In this document: in pieces, positions 28,796 to 38,790 of the stretch
How positions within the stretch are numbered: the first letter of the stretch is position 1
Layout: each line of letters opens with the position of its first letter
From: an uncultured Paenalcaligenes sp.
Lineage (GTDB): Bacteria; Pseudomonadota; Gammaproteobacteria; Burkholderiales; Burkholderiaceae_B
Direction of reading: 5' to 3'
NCBI GenBank assembly: GCA_947632305.1
Contig: CANROS010000006.1
Location: 1-44,342 of the forward strand
DNA: 44,342 nucleotides
The notes under the pieces: model-generated
What the model was told of the DNA's origin: nothing
What the model saw: the letters and a program-made list of their open reading frames with translations, nothing else
Databases searched by the model: none
Made by a program: the position numbers and the translations under genes

Positions 28796-29941
28796 ATGGT
28801 AACAATCGATAGGGTAGAGACATTGCTGGTGGATTTACCCACTATTCGTCCACATCAACTGTCTATGACCACCATGCAGGGTCAAACGTTGATGCTGGTG
28901 CGTATTTATTGTTCGGATGGCTCTGTAGGCCTAGGCGAGGGCACCACTATAGGTGGCTTAGCTTACGGTGCTGAATCACCCGAGGGCATGAAGCTCGCTA
29001 TTGATACGTATTTTGCACCATTGCTCTTGGGTCAACGTGCTGACGATGTTTCGTTTTTAATGCAACGTTTGCAGCTGGCCATCAAAGAGAACCGCTTTGC
29101 AAAAAGTGCTGTGGAAACAGCGTTGTATGATGCGTTGGGTCAACGCCGCCAGTTGCCCGTGTCCGAGTTGTTGGGTGGGCGATTACGTAATAGCCTACCG
29201 GTGGCATGGACCTTAGCTTCAGGCGATACCGCTAAAGACATTGAAGAAGCCGAAGCCATGTTGGCAATGCGCCGTCACTGCATTTTCAAATTGAAAATCG
29301 GTAAACGTGCTGTTGCTCAAGATGTGGCGCATGTGGCTGCGATTAAAAAAGCCCTCGGCGATCGTGGCACGGTGCGTGTAGATATCAATATGGCATGGAG
29401 CGAGCTTGAGGCGCGCTATGGGATTCCGGCTCTGGCCGATGTGGGGTGTGAGCTGGTCGAGCAGCCAGTCGCCAGTGCCGCCGCCTTACAGCGTTTAGCT
29501 GGTAAATACCCGATTGCGTTGATGGCTGACGAGTCTTTGACTGGACCTGAGTCTGCTTTTGCCCTAGCACAGGTTAAGGCGGCTGATGTGTTTGCCATCA
29601 AAATTGAGCAGTCAGGCGGTTTACGAGCGGCACAAAAAGTCGCTGCCATTGCAGAGGCAGCCCATATTGAGTTATATGGCGGCACCATGCTAGAAGGCAG
29701 CATTGGAACGATTGCATCAGCCCATGCTTTTTCTACCTTTCACGCCCTAGAGTGGGGTACTGAGTTGTTTGGTCCATTGTTGTTGACCGAAGAGATCTTA
29801 GCCACTCCGCTGGTGTATCAGGATTTTGAGTTACATATCCCGCAAGGCCCCGGTTTAGGTATTGCCCTAGACGAGGATCGCTTGCAGTTTTTTAATCGCG
29901 AACAGCGCAAGACAAGTGTGAGTTTAGTGACTGGCGCTTAG
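28796..29941 (+). CDS. catB: Muconate cycloisomerase
   Basis: IDRVETLLVDLPTIRPHQLSMTTMQGQTLMLVRI; FKLKIGKR; DVFAIKIEQSGGL; YGGTMLEGSIGTIASAH. Confidence 0.95.
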   Translation: MVTIDRVETLLVDLPTIRPHQLSMTTMQGQTLMLVRIYCSDGSVGLGEGTTIGGLAYGAESPEGMKLAIDTYFAPLLLGQRADDVSFLMQRLQLAIKENRFAKSAVETALYDALGQRRQLPVSELLGGRLRNSLPVAWTLASGDTAKDIEEAEAMLAMRRHCIFKLKIGKRAVAQDVAHVAAIKKALGDRGTVRVDINMAWSELEARYGIPALADVGCELVEQPVASAAALQRLAGKYPIALMADESLTGPESAFALAQVKAADVFAIKIEQSGGLRAAQKVAAIAEAAHIELYGGTMLEGSIGTIASAHAFSTFHALEWGTELFGPLLLTEEILATPLVYQDFELHIPQGPGLGIALDEDRLQFFNREQRKTSVSLVTGA

Positions 29942-30000
29942 TTCTAGTGTTATTAGATAGGCCTAAGGCCAACCGCATATTTTGAGAGATAGGAGACATC

Positions 30001-30945
30001 ATGAGTGTAAATGTGAAGCTTTTTGAGAGCGAAGAAGTCCAAAATTTTATTCGTTTAGCCTGTGGACTTGATTACGAAGGTGGTAGCCCACGCGTTAAGG
30101 AAATCGTGCAGCGTATTGTGAGCGATTTATTTAAAGCCATTGAGGATTTAAATATCACCCCAGATGAATACTGGGCTGGTGTTGCCTTTCTAAACCGTCT
30201 AGGCGAGAACCAAGAAGCAGGTCTTTTGTCCCCAGGTTTAGGTTTTGATCGTTACCTAGATATGCGTATGGATGCAGAAGACGAGCAGCTAGGTTTAGCA
30301 GGTGGCACCCCACGTACTATTGAAGGACCCTTGTACGTAGTAGGCGCGCCCGTAGAACACGGTTATGCACGTTTAGATGATGGCAGTGATACCGCTGGAC
30401 ATCCTCTCATTATGCAAGGAACGGTATACGGTGCGGATGGTAAGCCTCAGCCCGGCGCTCAAGTCGAAGTTTGGCATTGTAATACCAAAGGGTTTTACTC
30501 TCACTTTGATCCAACGGGTGAGCAAAAGCCGTTCAATATGCGTCGTACCATTATTGCGGATGACCAAGGGCATTACAAGTTCCGTAGTATTGTTCCGATG
30601 GGTTATGGTTGCCCTCCTGATGGCCCCACTCAAGAAATCCTTAACTTGCTAGGTCGTCATGGTAACCGTCCTGCACATATTCACTTTTTTGTGACAGCTG
30701 ACAATCACCGTAAATTAACCACGCAAATCAACATTGATGGCGATCCATTGGTCAATGATGACTTTGCTTATGCGACCCGTGAAGGTTTGGTACCTCCTCT
30801 AGTTGAATGTGCCGACGAGGCTCGCATTCAAGAGGAAGGTCTAGACGGGCCATTTGCAGAAATCTTGTTTGATATTCACCTCACTCCGCTAGTCGGCGAA
30901 GAAGACAACCAAATTGTAGAGCGCCCGCGCTTGGTTGCCGTCTAA
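30001..30945 (+). CDS. catA: Catechol 1,2-dioxygenase
   Basis: EGPLYVVGAPVEHGYARLDDG; GAQVEVWHCNTKGFYSHFDP; RHGNRPAHIHFFVTADNHRKLTTQIN. Confidence 0.96.
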   Translation: MSVNVKLFESEEVQNFIRLACGLDYEGGSPRVKEIVQRIVSDLFKAIEDLNITPDEYWAGVAFLNRLGENQEAGLLSPGLGFDRYLDMRMDAEDEQLGLAGGTPRTIEGPLYVVGAPVEHGYARLDDGSDTAGHPLIMQGTVYGADGKPQPGAQVEVWHCNTKGFYSHFDPTGEQKPFNMRRTIIADDQGHYKFRSIVPMGYGCPPDGPTQEILNLLGRHGNRPAHIHFFVTADNHRKLTTQINIDGDPLVNDDFAYATREGLVPPLVECADEARIQEEGLDGPFAEILFDIHLTPLVGEEDNQIVERPRLVAV

Positions 30946-30977
30946 GTTCTACCTCTTCATTTAATTTTCTCTTCCAA

Positions 30978-31018
30978 TTGTGCTTGTTCTGGCTGTTTTA
31001 CAGCTCAGGCAAGCACAA
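30978..31018 (+). other. Long imperfect intercistronic hairpin between catA and benA
   Basis: Outer stem TTGTGCTTG / CAAGCACAA (30978-30986 / 31010-31018), inner CTG-GCTGT-TTT-ACAGC-CAG. No T-run follows. Confidence 0.6.
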
Positions 31019-31044
31019 ACGCGAGTACTGAAAAAGGGTAAGTC

Positions 31045-32415
31045 ATGGATAAGGTTTACGAAGTCGAACAGTTGCTTAATGCAGCTGTACAAGTTGATGA
31101 AGCAGCGGGTGTGTATCGCTGTCGCCGCGATGTTTTTACAGATCCCGATTTATTTGAATTGGAAATGAAACATCTGTTTGAGGGTGGCTGGGTGTATTTG
31201 GCTCATGACAGTCAAATTCCAGAGGTGAATGACTACTTCACGACTCATATAGGTCGTCAGTCTGTTGTGATTACGCGGGGGCGTGATGGTCAGCTTAATG
31301 CCTTGATCAATGCGTGTGCGCATCGAGGCGCGACCATATGTCGTCGTAAAAGTGGTAACCGTGGCAGCTTTACTTGTCCTTTCCATGGTTGGACTTTTAG
31401 CAACAACGGTAAATTATTAAAAGTTAAAGACGAAAAAACCACGCAGTATCCAGAGCAGTTCAATACAGAAGGCTCACATGATTTAACGCGAGTGGCTCGT
31501 TTTGAAAGCTACAAAGGTTTTTTATTTGGTAGTTTAAATCCTGATGTGCCTTCTTTAGAAGAGTACTTAGGTGATACCAAAGTTATTTTAGATCAGATTG
31601 CTGATCAGTCGCCTGAAGGTCTTGAGGTGTTGCGTGGTAGCTCCACCTACGTGTATGACGGCAACTGGAAGCTGCAAATGGAAAATGGCGCTGATGGCTA
31701 CCACGTCAGTAGTGTGCATTGGAATTACCTAGCGACGATGGGACGTCGTCAAGAGGGCGATACCAAAGCCGTCGATGCACAAGGCTGGAGTAAAAGTGTA
31801 GGTGGCGTTTATGGTTTTGAAAATGGTCATATTTTACTTTGGACCAAAACCTTAAACCCAGAGGTGCGCCCTATCTATGAACAGCGCGAAGAAATCACCG
31901 CACGTTTGGGTGAAACCCAAGCGGAGCAAATTATCAATCAAACGCGCAATTTGTGTCTCTATCCTAATGTTTACATTATGGATCAGTTCTCTACTCAGAT
32001 CCGTGTCACTCGCCCCATCAGTGTAAATAAAACCGAAGTCACTATTTATTGCTTTGGACCTAAAGGGGAAAGCGCTGAAAACCGAGCCTTGCGTTTACGT
32101 CAGTATGAAGACTTCTTTAATGTCTCTGGTATGGGTACCGCTGACGACCTAGAAGAGTTCCGGGCCTGTCAAGAAGGCTACCAAGCCTTGAGTGCTCCTT
32201 GGAATGACTTAAGCCGCGGTGCGCCATTGTGGGTGCAAGGGCCTGATGACAACGCCAAACAACTGGGCATTACGCCTTTGCTGAGTGGCGAGCGTAGTGA
32301 AGATGAAGGCCTGTTTGTGTGTCAGCACGAATATTGGTTACGCGTGATGCAAGAAGCGCTAGAAAAAGAGAAAGCGCAGTTAGCTCAAGCCGATCAGCAA
32401 GAAGTGGGAGTGTAA
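31045..32415 (+). CDS. benA: Benzoate 1,2-dioxygenase large subunit
   Basis: Rieske [50 protein letters not shown]. Confidence 0.95.
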   Translation: MDKVYEVEQLLNAAVQVDEAAGVYRCRRDVFTDPDLFELEMKHLFEGGWVYLAHDSQIPEVNDYFTTHIGRQSVVITRGRDGQLNALINACAHRGATICRRKSGNRGSFTCPFHGWTFSNNGKLLKVKDEKTTQYPEQFNTEGSHDLTRVARFESYKGFLFGSLNPDVPSLEEYLGDTKVILDQIADQSPEGLEVLRGSSTYVYDGNWKLQMENGADGYHVSSVHWNYLATMGRRQEGDTKAVDAQGWSKSVGGVYGFENGHILLWTKTLNPEVRPIYEQREEITARLGETQAEQIINQTRNLCLYPNVYIMDQFSTQIRVTRPISVNKTEVTIYCFGPKGESAENRALRLRQYEDFFNVSGMGTADDLEEFRACQEGYQALSAPWNDLSRGAPLWVQGPDDNAKQLGITPLLSGERSEDEGLFVCQHEYWLRVMQEALEKEKAQLAQADQQEVGV

Positions 32416-32418
32416 CTC

Positions 32419-32901
32419 ATGGATTATCAAACTATTTGCGCTTTTTTATATCGTGAAGCTCGTTACTTGGATGACAGACAGTGGGATAAATGGCTCACGT
32501 GTTATGCCAAGGAAGCCGAGTATTGGATGCCATGTTGGGATGACAATGACCAATTGACCGAAGACCCACAAAGTCAGGTGTCGTTGATTTATTATCCCAA
32601 CCGCAATGGTCTAGAGGATCGTGTGTTTAGGATTGAAACGGAGCGCTCCAGTGCTTCAACGCCAGAGCCGCGTACTAATCACATGCTGAGCAACATTGAA
32701 GTCTTGGAAACGCGTGAAAACGAAGTTGACGTTTGCTACAACTTTCACACGCTAAGTTATCGTTATCGCACCACGGATCATTACTTTGGCACGATTTATG
32801 TGACGTTGGGCCAAGATGGCAGCGATTTGAAAATCAAAAAGAAAAAAGTGGTCTTGAAAAACGACTACATTCGACAAGTGATTGATATTTATCACATTTA
32901 A
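32419..32901 (+). CDS. benB: Benzoate 1,2-dioxygenase small subunit
   Basis: FLYREARYLDDRQWDKWLTCYAKEAEYWMPCWDD; directly follows benA. Confidence 0.94.
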   Translation: MDYQTICAFLYREARYLDDRQWDKWLTCYAKEAEYWMPCWDDNDQLTEDPQSQVSLIYYPNRNGLEDRVFRIETERSSASTPEPRTNHMLSNIEVLETRENEVDVCYNFHTLSYRYRTTDHYFGTIYVTLGQDGSDLKIKKKKVVLKNDYIRQVIDIYHI

Positions 32902-32921
32902 GTAGCACAAGGGAGAGCGAT

Positions 32922-33929
32922 ATGAGCAGTTTTAACATTGCTTTAAATTTTGAAGACGGGGTGACACGCTTTATTCAATGCGGGCCGCAGGAAAAAATAT
33001 TGGATGCGGCCTACCGTCATCAAATTAATTTGCCTATGGACTGCTCGGATGGGGTGTGTGGCACGTGTAAGTGCCGTGCTGAAAGCGGCGAATATGAGTT
33101 AATTGACGACTATATTGACGAGGCGTTAACTGAGCAAGAAGCGCAAGAGGGGTTGGTTCTGACCTGTCAGATGATCCCGCAAGCGGACTGTGTGCTAAGC
33201 ATTCCAGTGACTTCGACCATGTGCAAAACAGGGACTGAAAGTTTTGAAGGAGCAGTAGCAGCAGTGCGACGTTACGATGATGCCGCATTTGAATTGACGC
33301 TTACCGTTGCCGAGCCGCACCCCACTTTTCTTCCGGGCCAATATGTCAACATTACTGTGCCCGGCAGTGAAGAGCATCGCTCTTACTCTTTTAGCTCAGG
33401 CCCTAATGAAAGCACTATGAGCTTTCTCATCAAGCAAGTGCCTAATGGGTTGATGAGTAGCTGGTTAGAAGGCGCTCAAGTAGGGCAAGAGTTGCAGATG
33501 ACGGGGCCATTAGGCAGCTTTTATCTACGTTCCGTAACGCGTCCTTTGGTGTTTTTAGCTGGGGGCACGGGTCTAGCTCCTTTTCTCTCTATGCTAGACG
33601 TCTTGGTTGCTCAGGGCTGTACGCAGCCTGTGCATCTGATTTATGGCGTCACGCGCGATCAGGATCTGGTGTTAGTGGATCAGCTAGAGGCCTATGCTCA
33701 ACGCTTAGCGAATTTTTCTTTTGCCACCACCGTGGCAGACCCTGAAACCAGTCATCCACGCAAAGGCTATGTCACACATCATCTTGAGCCAGCCATGTTG
33801 CATGAAGGCAATGTAGATGTGTATCTATGTGGCCCACCCCCCATGGTCGATGCGGTGAGTGATTACATGCGTGATCAAAATATGACGCCGGCGAATTTCT
33901 ATTACGAGCGTTTCATTCCTAGCGTCTAA
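32922..33929 (+). CDS. benC: Benzoate 1,2-dioxygenase electron transfer component
   Basis: 2Fe-2S MDCSDGVCGTCKCRAESGEY; FAD/NAD RSYSFSSGP, FLAGGTGLAPFLSMLD. Confidence 0.95.
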   Translation: MSSFNIALNFEDGVTRFIQCGPQEKILDAAYRHQINLPMDCSDGVCGTCKCRAESGEYELIDDYIDEALTEQEAQEGLVLTCQMIPQADCVLSIPVTSTMCKTGTESFEGAVAAVRRYDDAAFELTLTVAEPHPTFLPGQYVNITVPGSEEHRSYSFSSGPNESTMSFLIKQVPNGLMSSWLEGAQVGQELQMTGPLGSFYLRSVTRPLVFLAGGTGLAPFLSMLDVLVAQGCTQPVHLIYGVTRDQDLVLVDQLEAYAQRLANFSFATTVADPETSHPRKGYVTHHLEPAMLHEGNVDVYLCGPPPMVDAVSDYMRDQNMTPANFYYERFIPSV

Positions 33930-33951
33930 AGCGCTCAGCCAATCTTACTGC

Positions 33952-33983
33952 CTGCACCATAACGTATTCGGCTTGTGGTGCAG
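33952..33983 (+). other. Intercistronic hairpin between benC and benD
   Basis: CTGCACCA (33952-33959) / TGGTGCAG (33976-33983), no T-run. Confidence 0.55.
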
Positions 33984-34012
33984 CTCAGTCCCTCATTACT
34001 TAAAGGATAACA

Positions 34013-34777
34013 ATGGATCAACGACGTTTTCAAAACAAAGTCGTGCTTGTCACTGGTGCAGCCCAAGGGATTGGCCGTCGGGTTGCGGAGCGGTTGGTGC
34101 AAGAAGGCGCCAAGTTAGTAGTAGTGGATCGCTCAGAGCTAGTGCATGAGTTGGCCCAAGAGCAGGTGATTAGTCTGATTGCTGACCTAGAGACTTACGC
34201 TGGCGCTGAGCAAGCTGCTGCTGCGGCGCTGAGTCATTTTGGGCGAATTGATGTGTTGATTAATAACGTGGGGGGCACAATTTGGACTCGTCCTTTTGAG
34301 CACTACACACCGGAGCAGATAGAAAAAGAAGTGCAGCGCTCGTTGTTTCCGACCTTATGGTGCTGTAGAGCCGTCTTACCGACCATGTTGGCACAGCAGC
34401 AAGGCGCCATTGTGAATGTCTCGTCTATAGCCACTCGCAGTGTGAACCGTGTGCCGTATGGGGCAGCTAAGGGCGGTGTAAACGCATTGACGGCCTGTTT
34501 GGCGTTTGAAACAGCGGAGCAAGGGGTTCGAGTGAATGCAGTGGCTCCGGGCGGCACAGAAGCACCGCCACGTAAGATCCCGCGCAACACCGAGCAGCCT
34601 AGCGAACAAGAGCAAGAGTGGTATCAACAAATCGTAGATCAAACTGAACAAAGCAGTTTGATGAAGCGTTATGGCACGTTGGATGAACAAGCCTCGGCCA
34701 TTTTGTTTTTAGCCTCAGATGAGGCGTCTTATATCACTGGAACTGTTTTGCCTGTAGGAGGGGGAGACCTAGGCTAA
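34013..34777 (+). CDS. benD: 1,6-dihydroxycyclohexa-2,4-diene-1-carboxylate dehydrogenase (SDR)
   Basis: VVLVTGAAQGIGRRVAERL; VNVSSIATRSVNRVPYGAAKGG; follows benABC. Confidence 0.93.
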   Translation: MDQRRFQNKVVLVTGAAQGIGRRVAERLVQEGAKLVVVDRSELVHELAQEQVISLIADLETYAGAEQAAAAALSHFGRIDVLINNVGGTIWTRPFEHYTPEQIEKEVQRSLFPTLWCCRAVLPTMLAQQQGAIVNVSSIATRSVNRVPYGAAKGGVNALTACLAFETAEQGVRVNAVAPGGTEAPPRKIPRNTEQPSEQEQEWYQQIVDQTEQSSLMKRYGTLDEQASAILFLASDEASYITGTVLPVGGGDLG

Positions 34778-34815
34778 CAGGAACCATAACATTAAAAAAA
34801 GTGGGGGAGCATAAC

Positions 34816-36153
34816 ATGAAAAAAATAGATATTACTGAAATTATTGATCAGGCCCGTTTTAACCGGTTTCATTGGTCGGTTATTTGGGTTTGTGCTTTGT
34901 TGTTGATTTTTGATGGCTACGATTTATTTATTTATGGGGTGGTTTTACCTGTATTGATGGATGAGTGGGGGCTGTCACCGGTGCAAGCCGGTGCGCTGGG
35001 CAGTTATGCGCTTTTTGGCATGATGTTTGGTGCTTTTATTTTTGGTCCGTTGGCGGATCGCATAGGACGTAAAAAAGGCGTCATTATTTGTTTTATGATT
35101 TTTAGCTTGGCCACGTTTTTTAATGGATTTGCGACCTCTGTGACCGAATTTGGTATCTATCGATTTTTAGCGGGGTTAGGTTGTGGGGGGTTGATGCCCA
35201 ATGCGGTAGCTTTGATGAATGAATATTCCCCTAAGCGTTCCCGTGGTACGTTGGTGGCCTTGATGTTTAGTGGCTATTCTTTAGGGGGTGTATTGGCGGC
35301 AGGCATGGGTATTTATATGTTGCCCCGTTTTGGTTGGCAGTCGATGTTTTTTGCAGCAGCCGTTCCTTTGCTCTTGTTGCCTTTACTCATGTGGAAATTA
35401 CCTGAGTCGGTAGGGTTTTTACTGCGCCAAAATAAAGAAGACGTAGCCCGCCGTATGCTACAAAAAGTGGAACCCAGTTTGGTTTTAGACGAGCAAGTCC
35501 AACTGATTCAGCCTACACAAAAGGCAGGGGCTGTGCCTGTATTGGATTTATTTAGAGAAGGCCGATTGCTTGGTACCTTAATGATCTGGTTGGCTTTTTT
35601 CTGCTGCTTGCTGATGGTGTATGCCTTGGGCTCCTGGTTGCCTAAATTAATGGCCAATGCGGGTTACAGTTTGGGTTCCAGTTTGTCTTTCTTATTGGCT
35701 TTGAACTTTGGTGGCATGTTTGGTGCGATTTTAGGTGGCTGGATGGGAGACCGATTTGGGCTGCCACGCGTCATGACTTGGTTCTTTGCTTTAGCAGCGG
35801 TATCTATTAGTCTTTTAGGCTTCAAAAGCCCAATGCTGGCGCTTTATGGTTTGATTATGATTGCAGGAGCCACCACTATAGGTACTCAAATCTTACTCTA
35901 TGCCAACGCCGCGCAGTATTACCCATTGGTGATGCGCTCATCGGGCTTAGGTTGGGCCTCAGGAATAGGACGAACTGGTGCAATTGTTGGCCCTTTCTTA
36001 GGCGGTACATTAATGGCCATGGCCTTGCCTTTAAAAATGAATTTCTTGGTATTTGCTATTCCAGGAGTGATTGCGGCCTTAGCCATTGTCATTTTTATTA
36101 TTTCAATGCAACGTCAGGCTAAGGTCAAAAAGTTAACTGCGGTTGCAGCATAA
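34816..36153 (+). CDS. benK: Aromatic acid:H+ symporter MFS transporter (benzoate, BenK-like)
   Basis: FDGYDLFIYGVVLPVLM, GPLADRIGRKKGV, GLGCGGLMPNAVALMNEYSP; located in the ben cluster. Confidence 0.88.
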   Translation: MKKIDITEIIDQARFNRFHWSVIWVCALLLIFDGYDLFIYGVVLPVLMDEWGLSPVQAGALGSYALFGMMFGAFIFGPLADRIGRKKGVIICFMIFSLATFFNGFATSVTEFGIYRFLAGLGCGGLMPNAVALMNEYSPKRSRGTLVALMFSGYSLGGVLAAGMGIYMLPRFGWQSMFFAAAVPLLLLPLLMWKLPESVGFLLRQNKEDVARRMLQKVEPSLVLDEQVQLIQPTQKAGAVPVLDLFREGRLLGTLMIWLAFFCCLLMVYALGSWLPKLMANAGYSLGSSLSFLLALNFGGMFGAILGGWMGDRFGLPRVMTWFFALAAVSISLLGFKSPMLALYGLIMIAGATTIGTQILLYANAAQYYPLVMRSSGLGWASGIGRTGAIVGPFLGGTLMAMALPLKMNFLVFAIPGVIAALAIVIFIISMQRQAKVKKLTAVAA

Positions 36154-36166
36154 GGAGTACGACACC

Positions 36167-36856
36167 GTGATTGATAAAACCGTAAACAGTGTGGCAGAAG
36201 CACTAAAAGATGTGCAAGATGGTGCCACCGTATTAATTGGAGGCTTTGGGACAGCAGGTATCCCAGATGACCTCATTCAAGGCTTGATTGATCAAGGCGC
36301 TAAAGATCTAACGGTAGTAAATAACAATGCCGGTAATGGTGATCAAGGTTTAGCTGCCTTATTAAAAACAGGCCGTGTACGCAAAATTATTTGTAGTTTC
36401 CCCCGTCAAACGGATTCGTACGTTTTTGATGAGTTGTATCGTAGTGGGAAACTGGAGCTTGAACTCGTGCCTCAGGGTAATTTAGCGGAGCGACTACGCG
36501 CAGCCGGTGCGGGCATCGGTGGCTTTTTCTGTCCTACGGGCTATGGCACTGAGCTTGCCAAAGGCAAAGAGACTCGTTTTATTGATGGTCGCTGGTACGT
36601 CTACGAAACACCTATTCATGGCGATGTGGCGTTAATCAAAGCCGAGGCAGGTGATCGTTGGGGTAACTTAACTTACCGTAAAGCAGCGCGCAACTTTGGG
36701 CCTGTGATGGCCACTGCTGCCAAGCTAACAGTAGCCAGTGTGTATGAACTGAAAGAGCTGGGTGAATTGGATCCAGAAAGCATAGTAACGCCCGGTATTC
36801 ATGTCAAAAAAGTGGTTAAAGTGCCGCGAGTTGCCACTCAAGCCGGTGGGTTTTAA
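36167..36856 (+). CDS. pcaI: 3-oxoadipate CoA-transferase subunit A (GTG start)
   Basis: VLIGGFGTAGIPDDLIQGLIDQGAKDLTVVNNNAGNGDQGLAALLKTGRVRKII. Confidence 0.92.
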   Translation: MIDKTVNSVAEALKDVQDGATVLIGGFGTAGIPDDLIQGLIDQGAKDLTVVNNNAGNGDQGLAALLKTGRVRKIICSFPRQTDSYVFDELYRSGKLELELVPQGNLAERLRAAGAGIGGFFCPTGYGTELAKGKETRFIDGRWYVYETPIHGDVALIKAEAGDRWGNLTYRKAARNFGPVMATAAKLTVASVYELKELGELDPESIVTPGIHVKKVVKVPRVATQAGGF

Positions 36857-36885
36857 GGATTGTTGTAAGAAACAAAGGAGATGTA

Positions 36886-37542
36886 ATGACCAGTACTTAC
36901 CAACCACGCACTCGGGATGAGTTGGCCGCACGAGTGGCTCAAGATATTCATAATGGTGCTTATGTGAACTTAGGCATAGGAATGCCTACGACGGTGGCCA
37001 ATCATTTGCCTGCAGGTATTGAAGTCGTATTGCACAGCGAAAACGGTATTTTAGGAATGGGGCCAGCCCCAGAAAAAGGCGCTGAAGACTATGATTTGGT
37101 GAATGCAGGCAAGCAACCTGTCACGTTATTACCCGGTGGTGCTTATTTTCATCATGCGGATAGCTTTGGCATGATGCGTGGTGGCCATTTAGATATTTGC
37201 GTATTAGGGGCGTTTCAAGTCTCTGCTAAAGGCGATTTAGCGAATTGGAGTACCGGTGAACCTGGTGCCATCCCTGCGGTAGGGGGCGCAATGGACTTAG
37301 CCATTGGTGCCAAGCAGACGTGGGTCATGATGAGCTTATTAACACGTAATGGGCAAAGTAAATTGGTACCGGAATGTACCTACCCTTTAACGGGGATTGC
37401 CTGCGTTAAACGGGTGTATACCGATTTAGCGACTTTTGCTTGTACGCCAACTGGTTTGCAAGTGATTGATATGGTGCCAGGTTTAACTCTTGACGAGTTA
37501 GCACGTTTGGTCGGTACGCCTTTACACACCGCAGATAACTAG
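36886..37542 (+). CDS. pcaJ: 3-oxoadipate CoA-transferase subunit B
   Basis: YVNLGIGMPTTVANHLPAGIEVVLHSENGILGMGPAP; GGHLDICVLGAFQV. Confidence 0.93.
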   Translation: MTSTYQPRTRDELAARVAQDIHNGAYVNLGIGMPTTVANHLPAGIEVVLHSENGILGMGPAPEKGAEDYDLVNAGKQPVTLLPGGAYFHHADSFGMMRGGHLDICVLGAFQVSAKGDLANWSTGEPGAIPAVGGAMDLAIGAKQTWVMMSLLTRNGQSKLVPECTYPLTGIACVKRVYTDLATFACTPTGLQVIDMVPGLTLDELARLVGTPLHTADN

Positions 37543-37572
37543 TTTTTGGATTGAATCAGCGTGGAAAGAGCA

Positions 37573-38778
37573 ATGAGTGAGTCAGTTTTTATTTGTGATG
37601 CTGTCCGGACCCCTTTTGGCCGCTATGGCGGGGGGCTTTCCTCAGTACGTCCTGACGATTTGGCTGCCGAGGTGATAAAGGCCTTGGTCCAGCGTCAACC
37701 GCAATTAGACATGGGTCTAGTGGATGACGTGATCTTAGGATGTGCAAATCAGGCCGGTGAAGACAATCGAAATGTGGCCCGTATGGCTACATTATTGGCA
37801 GGTTTACCTTTGGAGGTGCCAGGAACCACTTTGAATCGTTTGTGTGGTTCTGGATTAGATGCGATTGGTACGGCAGCGCGTGCGATTAAGTCGGGCGAGA
37901 CTCAACTGATGATTGCTGGTGGTGTGGAAAGCATGAGTCGGGCTCCTTTTGTCATGCCTAAAGCAACCCAAGCCTTTAGTCGACAAACGGGTCTAGAGGA
38001 CACCACGATTGGTTGGCGTTTTATTAATCCCGCTATGCGTGCTTTGTATGGGGTGGACTCTATGCCTGAAACGGCTGAGAACCTGGCCCAAGAGTTCGCT
38101 ATTTCTAGAGCAGATCAAGACGCGTTTGCCTTAGCGAGCCAGCAAAAGTATGCCGCTGCTTTCGCTAAAGGATTCTTTAAAACAGAAATTGCGCCGGTGC
38201 CAGTGCCTCAGCGTCGTGGAGAGCCTATTTGGGTAGAGGCGGATGAGCATCCACGAGACAGTACTTTAGAAACACTAGCGAAATTACGACCCGTGGTACG
38301 TGCTGATGGCACCATCACCGCTGGCAATGCCAGTGGGGTAAATGATGGTGCCGGCGTGGTGCTGTTGGCCAGTGAAGCCATGGCGCAACGTTTTGATCTG
38401 ACCCCCAAGGCCCGCGTGATAGCGATGGCTACCTCTGGCGTGGCCCCACGTATTATGGGCATAGGTCCTGTGAGCGCCACCCGAAAAGTCTTGCAATTAG
38501 CGGGTTTAAGTTTGGATCAGATGGATGTGATTGAACTTAATGAGGCCTTTGCCGCTCAGGCTTTAGCCGTGATGCGAGAGTTAGGTTTAGCGGATGATGA
38601 TCCGCGCGTGAACCCGAATGGAGGCGCCATTGCCTTAGGGCATCCTTTGGGTGCAAGTGGGGCACGTTTAGTGGCAACCGCGATCAACCAGTTACATCAA
38701 AGTGACGGCCGTTATGCCTTGTGCACCATGTGCATAGGGGTTGGTCAAGGCATTGCTTTGATTATTGAGCGAGTTTAA
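37573..38778 (+). CDS. pcaF: 3-oxoadipyl-CoA thiolase
   Basis: CDAVRTPFGRYGGGLSSVRPDDLAA; LNRLCGSGLDAIG; NPNGGAIALGHPLGASGARL; LCTMCIGVGQGIAL. Confidence 0.94.
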   Translation: MSESVFICDAVRTPFGRYGGGLSSVRPDDLAAEVIKALVQRQPQLDMGLVDDVILGCANQAGEDNRNVARMATLLAGLPLEVPGTTLNRLCGSGLDAIGTAARAIKSGETQLMIAGGVESMSRAPFVMPKATQAFSRQTGLEDTTIGWRFINPAMRALYGVDSMPETAENLAQEFAISRADQDAFALASQQKYAAAFAKGFFKTEIAPVPVPQRRGEPIWVEADEHPRDSTLETLAKLRPVVRADGTITAGNASGVNDGAGVVLLASEAMAQRFDLTPKARVIAMATSGVAPRIMGIGPVSATRKVLQLAGLSLDQMDVIELNEAFAAQALAVMRELGLADDDPRVNPNGGAIALGHPLGASGARLVATAINQLHQSDGRYALCTMCIGVGQGIALIIERV

Positions 38779-38790
38779 GGAAATAGTTTC

